Shown here piece after piece: positions 17,380-26,310 of a stretch of DNA of 64,000 nucleotides (position 1 is the stretch's first letter; every line of letters begins with the position of its first letter). Position numbers and translations under genes: made by a program. Under the pieces are notes generated by a model that saw only the letters and a list, made by a program, of their open reading frames with translations, was not told the DNA's origin and searched no databases. Location of the stretch: positions 1,116,001 through 1,180,000 of the forward strand of contig CBDAPU010000001.1 of assembly GCA_965198875.1 (NCBI GenBank). Direction: 5' to 3'. The stretch comes from CBDAPU01 sp965198875 (lineage in GTDB: Bacteria > Pseudomonadota > Gammaproteobacteria > Eutrophobiales > Eutrophobiaceae).

Positions 17380-18387
17380 TTATTTCCAGCCTGCCTTATC
17401 CATGATCTTCACAGCGGTTTGATTGTGCTTGCCCAACATCTCCAAACTCAGATCATCGGCTTTTAACACACCCCAGGATTGCAACGTGTCACTGCCGGGC
17501 ACATTCGCCAGCACGGGAAACTCATGATTGATCTCTGCATACCACCTCTGTGCCGGTTCGCTCACCAGATATTCCAGCAACGCTATCGCCGCGGCCCTGT
17601 TTTTTGCTACCCGGCTAATGCCGGCGCCACTGATATTAACATGCACGCCACGTTGGTTGTTGTTGGGCCAAAATAGCGCCACTTTACTCGCCGCCGCCGC
17701 TTCACTCTTGATGTTGGAGGCTAACATGCCCGCCAGATAATAGGTATTGACCAGCGCCAGATTGCATTGTCCCACGGACACCGCCTTGATCTGATCCCGA
17801 TCGCCCCCTTTCGGGGCTCTGGCAAAGTTATTCACCAGCGCCGATACCCATCGCTCGGTTTTTGCCTCGCCGTGGTGGGCGATCATGGCGGATACCAGCG
17901 ATTGATTATAGATATTGGCCGAGGAGCGCACACAAATTTGTTTTTCCCACTTGGGATCGGCCAGGTCTTCGTAGGTTGAGAGCATAGCCGGTTTGATGTT
18001 GGCCCTGGAGTAGACGATGACCCGGGCACGCAACGATATGCCATACCAGTAGCCCTCAGGGTCGCGATAATTTTTCGCTATGGCCTGGTCAAGCCTCTTT
18101 GAGGTGATCGCCTGGAGAAGACCTTTTTCTTTGGCCCTGTACAGGCGCCCTGCATCCACAGTGAGCAACATATCGGCGACAGATTGATCGCCTTCAAGTT
18201 CCAGCCGCTTGATCAGGGCGTCCGCCTTACCGGTAAGGAGATTAACCTTGACGCCGGTTTTTTCAGTAAAACGATCAAAAAGGGGTTTTATCAATGCCTC
18301 TTTACGGGCGGCGTACACATTCACTTCGCTTGCTTCTGCAAACGCTATCGCCGTAAATAGCAGGGTTGATGCAAAGACGCGTATCAT
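17380..18387 (-). CDS. fbpA: Periplasmic ferric iron-binding protein
   Basis: A 335-aa solute-binding protein of the FbpA/FutA group. A signal peptide ends near AFAEA (residue 19), followed by EVNVYAARKEALIKPLFDRF, the standard N-terminus of bacterial transferrin-like iron binders. The adjacent tyrosines in NTYYLAG, near residue 217, are the expected iron ligands. First gene of fbpABC. A TATAAA hexamer and an AGAGGTGG ribosome-binding site precede the ATG; I see no convincing Fur box directly upstream, although iron control is expected. Confidence 0.92.
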   Translation of the reverse strand: MIRVFASTLLFTAIAFAEASEVNVYAARKEALIKPLFDRFTEKTGVKVNLLTGKADALIKRLELEGDQSVADMLLTVDAGRLYRAKEKGLLQAITSKRLDQAIAKNYRDPEGYWYGISLRARVIVYSRANIKPAMLSTYEDLADPKWEKQICVRSSANIYNQSLVSAMIAHHGEAKTERWVSALVNNFARAPKGGDRDQIKAVSVGQCNLALVNTYYLAGMLASNIKSEAAAASKVALFWPNNNQRGVHVNISGAGISRVAKNRAAAIALLEYLVSEPAQRWYAEINHEFPVLANVPGSDTLQSWGVLKADDLSLEMLGKHNQTAVKIMDKAGWK

Positions 18388-18762
18388 AGGCCACCTCTTC
18401 TCTACTTTATATCTGATCCGTTTTTATTTGATAAGGGAAAACACCCCTATGCAGCCTGCGCCTTGCTTATTACAGGCTTATCAATAAAGGCCACACCGTC
18501 GATAAACCGATCATGATTGCCCGCACTTATCCCCTACCGGCATTCTCTAAAACATCTGCCTGAGGGGCGCTCACTCGATCAGCTCTCCCTGACTGAAACC
18601 CGGGTCATGCCGAGTGCTGACAGATGTTGGTTGCCGTCTTCCCCCAACATCCGTTCTATGAACATGCTGCATCGGAGTGGCGCCTGTCCCATAAACCGGG
18701 AAATTGATCAAACCTGTCCGTGATCGCCGGTATCACTGATTTAAGAGGGGAGGGGAGCGGCC
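18388..18762. other. Spacer between fbpA and bfd
   Basis: These 375 bases contain the fbpA promoter region at the left end (TATAAA on the minus strand near 18402). The remainder shows no gene. Short open frames here have no recognisable features. Confidence 0.5.
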
Positions 18763-18963
18763 CTAATCGGTAGCGGCAAAACTCAGATCAGCGGTTTCAT
18801 CCTCAAAGGTTTGTGCGAGGTAGTCGTGCAGACAATCGCCACAGGAGCCACATCGACTGGCAACATCCAATTCCAGTTTCAGTTGCGCGACCGTGACGGC
18901 GCCTTCATGGATGGCCTTCTTTACCTGCCGCTCCGTCACTCGATTACACACACATAAATACAT
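18763..18963 (-). CDS. bfd: Bacterioferritin-associated ferredoxin
   Basis: A 66-aa [2Fe-2S] protein that reduces and mobilises iron stored in bacterioferritin. The four cluster cysteines are at 4, 6, 38 and 41 (CVC and CGSC), exactly as in E. coli Bfd. I take the ATG at 18963, preceded by a GGGAG ribosome-binding site, instead of the longer frame to 19026. A Fur-like site lies 43 bases upstream, implying induction under iron starvation. Its partner bfr is in the same window at 45.7-46.1 kb. Confidence 0.95.
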   Translation of the reverse strand: MYLCVCNRVTERQVKKAIHEGAVTVAQLKLELDVASRCGSCGDCLHDYLAQTFEDETADLSFAATD

Positions 18964-19005
18964 CTCGCCAAACTCCCGCCTGTTGCTATATTTAGGAATT
19001 ATAGC

Positions 19006-19024
19006 GAAAATGAGAATGATTCGC
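19006..19024 (-). promoter_or_regulatory. Fur-box-like operator upstream of bfd
   Basis: The 19 bases match the E. coli Fur consensus at 14 positions by eye (core GAGAATGATTCGC on the plus strand). It lies 43 bases before the bfd start. Fur-box control of bfd is well established in other Gammaproteobacteria. Confidence 0.6.
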
Positions 19025-19148
19025 AATATTATCTGTGGCGATTGCCTGTCGCCCCTTCGAAGGCTGCCCGCACCCTCATCACAAAGAGGGTTTTTTTAGC
19101 GGCGCCCTGGCGGGTGATAAGGTGCTTTCTCATGGTTTAAGTATGCGC

Positions 19149-19817
19149 TTACTTTTCTGCCAGGAACTTATCTAACCGGGCAAGTCGCTGCGCTGTGCCG
19201 ATATCAAACCAGTGGCCGGTGTATATCTCGCCGCTGATCTGCCCGTTACCTATCGCCCGACGCAGCAGGGGCGCAAGCGGAAACCGGCCTGCCTTGAGGG
19301 GTGCAAATAACGCCGGACTATAAAGACCGATCCCGCTGAACGTGTATTTGGGCGCCCCTTCCATGAGCAACATCCCATCACGCATGGCAAAATCCCCATC
19401 AGGATGGTGCGGCGGGTTAGGCGCCATAATAAGATGCGCCAGCCCTGTGTTTGTTCTTTTTGTGAGGCTCTGCAAGGGAAAGTCAGTCCATATATCCCCA
19501 TTGACGACCAAAAAAGGCCCGCTCCCCAGCAGGCCCAGGGCCTGTTTGATCCCGCCGCCGGTTTCCAGTGGGCGCTCTCCCTCCGCCGAGTAGTGGATAT
19601 TCACGCCAAACTGACTACCATCCCCAAAACAGGATTCGATCAGATAACCAAAACGACCATGATTGATGATCAGATCAGTAAAACCGGCTTTCGCCAATGC
19701 CTCTATATGGTGTTGCAACAGGGGCTTGCCGGCAACCGCCAGCATGGGCTTGGGTGTGTTTTCGGTCAGCGGGTGCATCCTCTCCCCAGGACCCGCCGCC
19801 AGGATCATCGCTCGCAT
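19149..19817 (-). CDS. murU: N-acetylmuramate alpha-1-phosphate uridylyltransferase-like
   Basis: A 222-aa sugar-phosphate nucleotidyltransferase. The N-terminal ILAAGPGERMHPLTENTPKP is the catalytic loop (usually GRGER), and VVNGDIWTDFP carries the metal-binding Asp. The sequence follows the MurU type of the MurNAc recycling pathway that bypasses MurA and so confers intrinsic fosfomycin resistance in Pseudomonas. Its usual partner, the kinase AmgK, is not adjacent here. Start ATG at 19817 (a TTG immediately precedes it). Substrate assignment is by family likeness. Confidence 0.82.
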   Translation of the reverse strand: MRAMILAAGPGERMHPLTENTPKPMLAVAGKPLLQHHIEALAKAGFTDLIINHGRFGYLIESCFGDGSQFGVNIHYSAEGERPLETGGGIKQALGLLGSGPFLVVNGDIWTDFPLQSLTKRTNTGLAHLIMAPNPPHHPDGDFAMRDGMLLMEGAPKYTFSGIGLYSPALFAPLKAGRFPLAPLLRRAIGNGQISGEIYTGHWFDIGTAQRLARLDKFLAEK

Positions 19818-19990
19818 CAAGTTATCTTAATCTGATCTGTGCCGGATTTTGAGGATATTTTTTATCCCCGCCTGTTAGAATTGAACGTAAACTATCTTTA
19901 TCTCTTCTTAAAGGGATGATGATCTCCTCATGGATGTGAAAGCCTCATCGTATCTGGCATTATCTTCATAAAAAAAGAGAGAGATAAGGC

Positions 19991-20941
19991 ATGTTGTTGG
20001 CGATCATTTCCGTACTTGGCGGTTTAATACTATTGGTGCTCGGCGCTGATCGGTTCGTCTCGGGGGCGGTGAATACAGCCCATCATCTGGGGGTGTCAAC
20101 ACTGGTTATCGGCCTAACTATCGTCGGGGTCGCCACCTCGGCGCCGGAAGTCTTTGTCGGCAGCGTTGCCGCCCTGGACGGCAAAACCACCATGGCCATC
20201 GGCAATGCCCTGGGTTCGAACATCGCCAATATCGGGCTCGTGCTCGGGGCCACCGCACTTTATGGGCCGTTGATAATTAAATCACAGACGCTTGGGCGTG
20301 AGTTTTTCATGATGGGGCTGGCTATGCTGCTCGCCCTGTTGTTGATGCTGGATCAGGCGCTAAGCCGCATGGATGGCATAGTGTTGTTGCTCTCGCTTGT
20401 TGCGATCATCGGCTGGGTCCTGAAGCTGGCCCGGCAGAGCCCCCCCATCAACACCATGCCTGCAAAAGAGACACAAAAAGCCGGGGGTGTGATCCGGCCC
20501 CTGGCGTTGATGTTGTTCGCTTTAATCGTGCTGCTGGGCGGGGCGGAATTATTGGTGCGGGGCGCTGTTTATATCGCACGGGCAGTGGGCGTCAGTGATC
20601 TGGTTATTGGCCTGACGATCATTGCCGTGGGCACCAGTCTGCCGGAGCTGGCCGCATCCATCATGAGCGTCATAAAAAATGAAACCGATATCGCCGTGGG
20701 CAACATCATTGGCTCCAATATGTTTAACATGCTGATGGTGCTGGGAATACCCTGTATCATCCATCCCGATACATTTGCAGCGGACGTGTTATGGCGGGAT
20801 TTCCCGATCATGATCGCTTTAACCTTACTCATGGGCTGGATGGTTTTCTCCAGCAGGGAAAACAACACGCACCGATGGGCGGGGGCCGTGTTACTGGCGT
20901 GTTTTCTGGCTTATCAATACGGGTTATTTCAAACCCGGTAG
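19991..20941 (+). CDS. yrbG: Calcium/sodium antiporter (CaCA family, YrbG-like)
   Basis: A 316-aa inner-membrane cation/Ca2+ exchanger with two inverted halves. Each contains the alpha-repeat signature: GVATSAPEVFVG (about 51-62) and AVGTSLPELAAS (about 215-226), with GNALGSNIAN and GNIIGSNMFN following. About ten hydrophobic segments are visible. It heads the yrbG-kdsD-kdsC-lptC-lptA-lptB cluster, as in E. coli, with 16 bases to kdsD. Confidence 0.93.
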   Translation: MLLAIISVLGGLILLVLGADRFVSGAVNTAHHLGVSTLVIGLTIVGVATSAPEVFVGSVAALDGKTTMAIGNALGSNIANIGLVLGATALYGPLIIKSQTLGREFFMMGLAMLLALLLMLDQALSRMDGIVLLLSLVAIIGWVLKLARQSPPINTMPAKETQKAGGVIRPLALMLFALIVLLGGAELLVRGAVYIARAVGVSDLVIGLTIIAVGTSLPELAASIMSVIKNETDIAVGNIIGSNMFNMLMVLGIPCIIHPDTFAADVLWRDFPIMIALTLLMGWMVFSSRENNTHRWAGAVLLACFLAYQYGLFQTR

Positions 20942-20957
20942 ATGATGATAGCATTTA

Positions 20958-21953
20958 ATGGGCGGCAACCATCACAACATCAGCGAGGCGCAAAGACTCA
21001 TCAATCTGGGCCAAGCCGTCATTGCCACAGAACAACAGGCGGTGGATGAGCTAAAACAACGTATCGATGAGCAGTTCGTTAAGGCCTGTCAACATATTCT
21101 AGGCTGCACCGGCAGGACGGTGGTATTGGGGATGGGCAAGTCAGGCCATATCGGACATAAAATTGCGGCAACCCTGGCCAGCACCGGCACGCCCGCCTTC
21201 TTTGTGCATCCGGGGGAGGCCAGCCATGGCGATCTTGGCATGATAACCGAACATGATGTGGTTATTGTGCTCTCAAACTCCGGAGAGACGGCGGAGCTGG
21301 TGACGTTATTACCCGTTATCAAACGTCTGAATGTGCCTTTTATTGTCTTGACCGGCGCCCCCCACTCAACCCTGGGCAATGCGGCGACAGTCTGTCTTGA
21401 CGTCAGCGTCTCCAAAGAGGCCTGCCCCCTGGGCCTCGCCCCCACCGCCAGCACCACGGCAACACTGGTCATGGGCGATGCCCTGGCTGTCGCCCTGCTT
21501 GAGGTACGGGGATTCAACGCCGAGGATTTTGCCCTGTCTCATCCCGGCGGCACGCTGGGCCGGCGCCTGTTACTGAGGGTCAGCGATATCATGCACACTG
21601 CAGATGAGATCCCCCGGGTAGATGAGAGAACATTGCTCAGCGACACACTGCTGGAGATGACGGCAAAGGGGCTTGGCATGACGGCCGTGATCAATGACCG
21701 TGGTGAGGCGCCGGGCATATTTACCGATGGCGACTTGCGTAGGGCGCTGGATGGCAATGTTGATGTGCACGCAACACCAACGGGCGATGTGATGACGAAA
21801 AACGGCAAAACCATCAGCAAAGAGGCATTGGCGGCACAGGCGGTGCAGATGATGGAACAACACAAGATCAATGCACTGCTGGTTTTAGATGACGACCAAC
21901 AACTCATCGGCGTCTTAAACATGCACGACTTGTTGCGCGCACGGGTGGTGTAG
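20958..21953 (+). CDS. kdsD: D-arabinose 5-phosphate isomerase
   Basis: A 331-aa enzyme that converts ribulose 5-phosphate to arabinose 5-phosphate, the first step of KDO synthesis for LPS. It has an N-terminal SIS domain (GMGKSGHIGHKIAATLASTG, SNSGETAEL) and two C-terminal CBS domains (about 210-331, with VSDIMHTADEIP and VMTKNGKTIS). The length is standard. kdsC begins 3 bases after its stop. Confidence 0.95.
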   Translation: MGGNHHNISEAQRLINLGQAVIATEQQAVDELKQRIDEQFVKACQHILGCTGRTVVLGMGKSGHIGHKIAATLASTGTPAFFVHPGEASHGDLGMITEHDVVIVLSNSGETAELVTLLPVIKRLNVPFIVLTGAPHSTLGNAATVCLDVSVSKEACPLGLAPTASTTATLVMGDALAVALLEVRGFNAEDFALSHPGGTLGRRLLLRVSDIMHTADEIPRVDERTLLSDTLLEMTAKGLGMTAVINDRGEAPGIFTDGDLRRALDGNVDVHATPTGDVMTKNGKTISKEALAAQAVQMMEQHKINALLVLDDDQQLIGVLNMHDLLRARVV

Positions 21954-21956
21954 TCC

Positions 21957-22511
21957 ATGGAGGGTGTTCTAGCGAAAGCGGCGAGAATAAAACTCGCCGT
22001 CTTTGATGTGGACGGCGTCTTGACCGACGGGGCGTTGTTGCTTAACGATCAGGGCGAGGAACTCAAACGATTTCATGTGCATGATGGACAGGGCCTGCTA
22101 TTACTGCAAAAATCAAGTTGCAAGGTTGCCATCATCACAGCCCGCTCCTCCGCCATCGTGGCAACCAGGATGCAGGAGCTGGGCATAGAGCATGTCTACC
22201 AAAACCAGACCGACAAGGCCGCCGCTTTAGATGAATTGATCACCAGGCTGGGTTTGCAATGGGCGCATGTCTGTTACACTGGCGATGATTTGCTGGATCT
22301 GCCGGCGATACAAACCGCCGGCCTGGGGGTTGCCGTGGCCAACGCCCACCCGCTCATTATCCAACACGCCGACTGGATAACGAGCAAACAGGGCGGCAAC
22401 GGGGCGGTTAGAGAGGTGTGTGAATTGCTGTTGCAGGCGCAGGGAGAATATGATCGGCTCCTCAAAAGCTACTTCAACACCGCCCTTGGAACTAAGGGCG
22501 AGAATGTTTGA
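21957..22511 (+). CDS. kdsC: KDO 8-phosphate phosphatase
   Basis: A 184-aa HAD-superfamily phosphatase of the small, cap-less KdsC type, which releases KDO from KDO-8-P. The nucleophile motif is FDVDGVLTDGALL (about 16-28), HVHDGQG follows, motif II is IITARSS, and the metal-binding GDDLLDLPA motif is near residue 106. It lies between kdsD and lptC, the canonical position. Confidence 0.95.
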   Translation: MEGVLAKAARIKLAVFDVDGVLTDGALLLNDQGEELKRFHVHDGQGLLLLQKSSCKVAIITARSSAIVATRMQELGIEHVYQNQTDKAAALDELITRLGLQWAHVCYTGDDLLDLPAIQTAGLGVAVANAHPLIIQHADWITSKQGGNGAVREVCELLLQAQGEYDRLLKSYFNTALGTKGENV

Positions 22512-22539
22512 TCCACATCGATGATGTTATAAACCGCTT

Positions 22540-23109
22540 ATGGCGCAACGTTTATTCATGCTGGCCCTGTTGATCGGCGCAGCGGCGGGTAGCGCCGGGT
22601 TGTTGCAGTGGCTCTCGGATGATCCGGCCGGGGAGGCGTCCATCGATTATCATGATCCGGATTATTACATGGAAGACTTCACGACATTAACCCTGAAAGA
22701 AGACGGCAAGCCGAAAAACAAGATACATGCTATCTACATGGCCCATTATCCTGACAACGACACCACTGAATTATTAAAACCGCAAATGGAATTATTCCGT
22801 GAGGACAAATCGCCCTTATATATTGAAGCGGATAAGGGTTGGGTCACGGGAGATAACGAGGTGCTCTTGCTGCGAGGGGCGGTTAAATTGCAGGAGTTCG
22901 ATGAACAGGGCAACGCCACCCTTGAGATCAACACCACCGACGTCAAAGTATTATTAAATGAGGAATACGCAGAGACGGATCAATATGCAACCATCGTAAC
23001 GGACAGCGCCACCATTCGCGGCACGGGCATGCGCGCTTTTCTTCCTGAGAGCCGACTGCAGATCATTGAACATGATAAAACCACCATCAACTCAGCGCCT
23101 GACGGCTAA
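22540..23109 (+). CDS. lptC: LPS export protein LptC
   Basis: A 189-aa bitopic protein of the Lpt bridge: one N-terminal membrane helix (LALLIGAAAGSAGLL), then a periplasmic beta-jellyroll that passes LPS from LptBFG to LptA. The conserved DYYMEDFTTL segment is at about 41-50. Its 3' end overlaps the lptA start by 38 bases, which suggests coupling. Confidence 0.93.
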   Translation: MAQRLFMLALLIGAAAGSAGLLQWLSDDPAGEASIDYHDPDYYMEDFTTLTLKEDGKPKNKIHAIYMAHYPDNDTTELLKPQMELFREDKSPLYIEADKGWVTGDNEVLLLRGAVKLQEFDEQGNATLEINTTDVKVLLNEEYAETDQYATIVTDSATIRGTGMRAFLPESRLQIIEHDKTTINSAPDG

Positions 23110-23704
23110 GCTGCTGACGGCGGTGTGTCTTCTTGTCGGCGTCGCCTCAACCCTTGCGCTGTCCACAGACAAAGACCAGCCCATCGAGATTGAAGCGGAC
23201 GAGGCGGAGCTCGATGATCTGCATAACGTCAGCATTTATCGCGGCAATGTGATCGTCGTGCAGGGCTCTATCTACATGACCGGAGAGGTTATGACCGTCT
23301 ACAACACCGAGGAAGACAAACTCGACTACCTGATCATGGACGGCAATCCCGCCACCTACAAACAACTGCCGGACAACAGCACGGTCTACGACCAGGCCAG
23401 GGCCTTGCGGATGGAATATTATGAATTGAAGAATCAGGTTATATTGATCGGGGACGCCTGGGTAAAACAGGAGACATCAACATTGACCGGCGAGCGGATA
23501 GAATATGACACCGAACTCAGCAAGGTCAAGGCCTGGAGCAGCCCTGAAGGTGATGGCGGTGGAATAACAACAAAGAAAAAGGAACGGGTGAGACTCATTA
23601 TAAAGAAGAGAACCAAACCCACCTGCGATGCCCTCAAAGACCCGGCGAGAGAGGCTGGGCTCGAAGACAAAGACCTGCGACAACTCAAGCAGGACTGCCA
23701 ATAA
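23072..23704 (+). CDS. lptA: LPS transport periplasmic protein LptA
   Basis: A 210-aa periplasmic protein with a signal peptide (core LLTAVCLLVGVASTLA) and the OstA-like jellyroll (QPIEIEADEAELDD, YRGNVIVVQGS). It bridges LptC and LptD. I place the start at ATG 23072, inside lptC; a TTG lies two codons earlier. A charged C-terminal tail of about 45 residues, rich in Lys, Arg and Asp, extends beyond the E. coli length. The lptB start is 34 bases downstream. Confidence 0.92.
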   Translation: MIKPPSTQRLTAKLLTAVCLLVGVASTLALSTDKDQPIEIEADEAELDDLHNVSIYRGNVIVVQGSIYMTGEVMTVYNTEEDKLDYLIMDGNPATYKQLPDNSTVYDQARALRMEYYELKNQVILIGDAWVKQETSTLTGERIEYDTELSKVKAWSSPEGDGGGITTKKKERVRLIIKKRTKPTCDALKDPAREAGLEDKDLRQLKQDCQ

Positions 23705-23738
23705 CACTGGCCTGCAACCTCGACTTAAAAATACCCCC

Positions 23739-24464
23739 ATGAGTGTTTTATCCGTCCGACATTTATCGAAAAAATTTCGCACAAGACAGGTGGTCAAAGA
23801 CGTCAGCTTGCTGATCAACAGCGGGGAAATCGTCGGCTTGCTGGGCGCCAACGGCGCCGGCAAAACCACGAGTTTTTATATGATCGTCGGCCTCATACCC
23901 TGCGATAACGGCAGCATACACCTAGATGATCGGGAAATTGGTCTTCTGCCCATGGACAGGCGTGCGCGCATGGGTCTTGGGTATTTGCCCCAGGAGTCTT
24001 CCATTTTTCGCAAGCTCACCGTGGAAGAGAACATCATGGCCATTTTGGAGACCCGCAAAAATCTCAGCAAAGCCCAGGCAACCCAGCGGCTGGAGGCCCT
24101 GTTGCAGGAGTTTCATGTGACGCATTTGCGAGATAACCTGGGGATGAGCCTGTCCGGGGGCGAGCGAAGACGGGTTGAGATTGCCAGGGCATTGGCGACT
24201 GAACCGCAATTTTTATTGCTGGATGAGCCGTTTGCCGGCATCGATCCCATCTCGATCAGTGATATTCAGAGAATAAACCGCTACCTGTGTCAAATCGGGA
24301 TCGGGATCCTGATCACCGATCATAACGTCAGGGAAACCTTAGGCTCCTGTGACCGCGCCTACATCGTACACGAGGGGGAAATACTGGCGGAGGGAACCCC
24401 CGAGCAGATCCTCGCCAACGAACATGTGCGGGAAGTCTATCTGGGCGAGCAATTTAAGCTGTAA
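23739..24464 (+). CDS. lptB: LPS export ABC transporter ATPase LptB
   Basis: A 241-aa ATPase, the same length as E. coli LptB, that drives LPS extraction with LptFG. Walker A GANGAGKTT, the signature LSGGERRR and Walker B LLLDEPFAGIDP are clear. I use ATG 23739 (MSVLSVRHLSKKF) instead of the open frame from 23628, whose first 37 residues overlap lptA in another frame. rpoN, which usually follows, is absent; a convergent phosphofructokinase gene comes next. Confidence 0.95.
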   Translation: MSVLSVRHLSKKFRTRQVVKDVSLLINSGEIVGLLGANGAGKTTSFYMIVGLIPCDNGSIHLDDREIGLLPMDRRARMGLGYLPQESSIFRKLTVEENIMAILETRKNLSKAQATQRLEALLQEFHVTHLRDNLGMSLSGGERRRVEIARALATEPQFLLLDEPFAGIDPISISDIQRINRYLCQIGIGILITDHNVRETLGSCDRAYIVHEGEILAEGTPEQILANEHVREVYLGEQFKL

Positions 24465-24905
24465 AAGGCCATGACGTACTGAAACGAACCTTGTAAAGAT
24501 CGGATCAGCGCCGACCGCTACTCTCATTATTTGAGAGATAACAGCCGAGAATCACGGCTTGATCCTGGCCTGAAAGGTACGGGCAAGCAAGGGAAGGTGA
24601 GGCCGCATCATAGAGCCGATCACACTGCGGGGGCGCTCAATCTGCGGGATGTCCCTGAACCGGTCAATCACAAAGCGACTTCCCAGCATCAGCGTATCCC
24701 GCAACGCCATTTTAACGCACCTGATCAGTCCCGCCCGAGGGCAGGGGTGATGTTAAGTCTCGCTTGCTGTAAAACCCCGATTGGGGTTAAGTGGTTTAAG
24801 GCCCATGCGGGTGTTGCTCGCTGTCTTGTCTCATCCACTGATCATGGTCTCACTTATACCTAAACCCTGCCTACAACAAGCCGGACATCAACATGCCGAA
24901 CCGGG
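24465..24905. other. Convergent spacer between lptB and the PPi-PFK gene
   Basis: These 441 bases lie between converging genes. A small hairpin, AACCCC/GGGGTT with a GATT loop (24773-24788), is followed by TTTT on the minus strand and might end the PFK transcript. The frame at 24531-24863 has no family features. No remnant of rpoN was recognised. Confidence 0.45.
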
Positions 24906-26171
24906 CTAGAGGGCGAAGTCGGAGGCGAGCCTGCGGGGCACCGCCGTGTTCTGTAACTGCACATAGGTCGGCAGGCCCTTTTGATAGGGCGGGTGATCCT
25001 CGCCCTCGAGCAGGGGTTGTAAGTAGCGGCGACAGGCCGCCGTGATCCCGAAACCATCCTCACTGATGAAATCAGGCGGCATGAACTTCTCAACATTGGC
25101 CACATCGGCAAGGTCCGCCGAGCCGACTTCCCATTCATAGGGATTATCAGATACGCGCATCACGGTGGGCATAACCGCATTCTTCCCCTGCAAGGCATAC
25201 TCCACTGCCGCACGGCCGAGGGCGTAGGCCTGCTCGACATCCACTCTGGAGGCGATATGTCGTGCGGCGCGTTGCAGATAATCCGCTACGGCCCAGTGAC
25301 ATTTATACCCCGATGCCTGTTTCACCATATTAGCGATCACCGGCGCCGCCCCGCCCAGTTGGGCATGACCAAAGGCATCGTATGTGCCCTGCTCCGCCAG
25401 AAAGCGGCCATCCGCCCAGTGCGCCCCTTCGGAGACCACCACAGAGCAATACTCGTATCGCTCCACCTTCTCTTTGACTGTCGCTAAAAAGGCCGGCTGA
25501 TCGAAGGCCACTTCCGGAAACAAAATAACGATGGGTATGTCATTGTCAGCGTCCGCCGCCAGCGCCGCCGCCGCCGCTATCCAGCCTGCATGCCTGCCCA
25601 TTACCTCCAGCACAAACACTTTGGTCGAGGTTCTGGCCATGGAGCGCACATCAAAAGAGGCCTCCCGGGTGGACGTGGCGATGTACTTGGCCACCGAGCC
25701 AAAGCCCGGGCAGTTATCGGTGATGGGCAGATCATTATCCACTGTCTTGGGTATGTGTATGGCCTGTATGGGAAAGCCCATCTTCTCGGAGATTTGCGAG
25801 ACCTTATGGCAGGTATCGGCGGAGTCGCCGCCGCCGTTATAGAAAAAATAGCCGATGTCATGGGCCTTGAACACCTCAATCAAACGCACATATTCGGCCT
25901 GATTCTCCTCCACGCCTTTGAGCTTGTAGCGACAGGAGCCGAAGGCGCCGGCCGGGGTATGACGAAGGGCGGCGATGGCCCCATCACTCTCCTGGCCGGT
26001 GTCAATTAAATCCTCCGTCAGGGCGCCGATGATCCCGTTACGGCCTGCGTAAAGGTGGGCGATCCTGTCCGCATGCTGACGCGCCGTTTGAATGACCCCA
26101 CAGGCCGATGCGTTGATCACGGCGGTCACGCCGCCGGATTGGGCGTAGAAGGCGTTTTTTGCTGCTGACAT
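24906..26171 (-). CDS. pfp: Pyrophosphate-dependent 6-phosphofructokinase
   Basis: A 421-aa phosphofructokinase that reversibly phosphorylates fructose 6-phosphate. Two features point to PPi as phosphoryl donor: PKTVDND, with Lys where ATP enzymes have Gly in PGTIDND, and NGGGDSADT in place of the ATP-type GGDGS. VMGRHAGWIA is the conserved sugar-phosphate segment. The ATG at 26171 has an AGGAGA site 6 bases upstream; a start five codons earlier is less likely. Such enzymes replace ATP-PFK in methanotrophs and many autotrophic Gammaproteobacteria, serving glycolysis, gluconeogenesis or the Calvin cycle. It stands alone, with no linked H+-pyrophosphatase. Confidence 0.88.
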   Translation of the reverse strand: MSAAKNAFYAQSGGVTAVINASACGVIQTARQHADRIAHLYAGRNGIIGALTEDLIDTGQESDGAIAALRHTPAGAFGSCRYKLKGVEENQAEYVRLIEVFKAHDIGYFFYNGGGDSADTCHKVSQISEKMGFPIQAIHIPKTVDNDLPITDNCPGFGSVAKYIATSTREASFDVRSMARTSTKVFVLEVMGRHAGWIAAAAALAADADNDIPIVILFPEVAFDQPAFLATVKEKVERYEYCSVVVSEGAHWADGRFLAEQGTYDAFGHAQLGGAAPVIANMVKQASGYKCHWAVADYLQRAARHIASRVDVEQAYALGRAAVEYALQGKNAVMPTVMRVSDNPYEWEVGSADLADVANVEKFMPPDFISEDGFGITAACRRYLQPLLEGEDHPPYQKGLPTYVQLQNTAVPRRLASDFAL

Positions 26172-26310
26172 TGCACATCTCCTCATTTCCTGACATTCAT
26201 AAAAAGGCCGTAAACACAGGGTATGTTACACTCCCGAGGGCACAAAAACAGGGCTGGCACGAAGACATCATGATTGGAACCCGGCCAGCCAATGCGACTC
26301 CATTAACATC

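Noticed and set aside
24773..24788. AACCCC/GGGGTT hairpin as a firm terminator
   Set aside because: The stem is only 6 bp, the T-run is short, and it lies about 120 bases from the PFK stop; kept only as a note in the spacer.
24531..24863. 110-aa frame in the lptB-PFK spacer
   Set aside because: No similarity to RpoN or any family I know; composition unlike real proteins.
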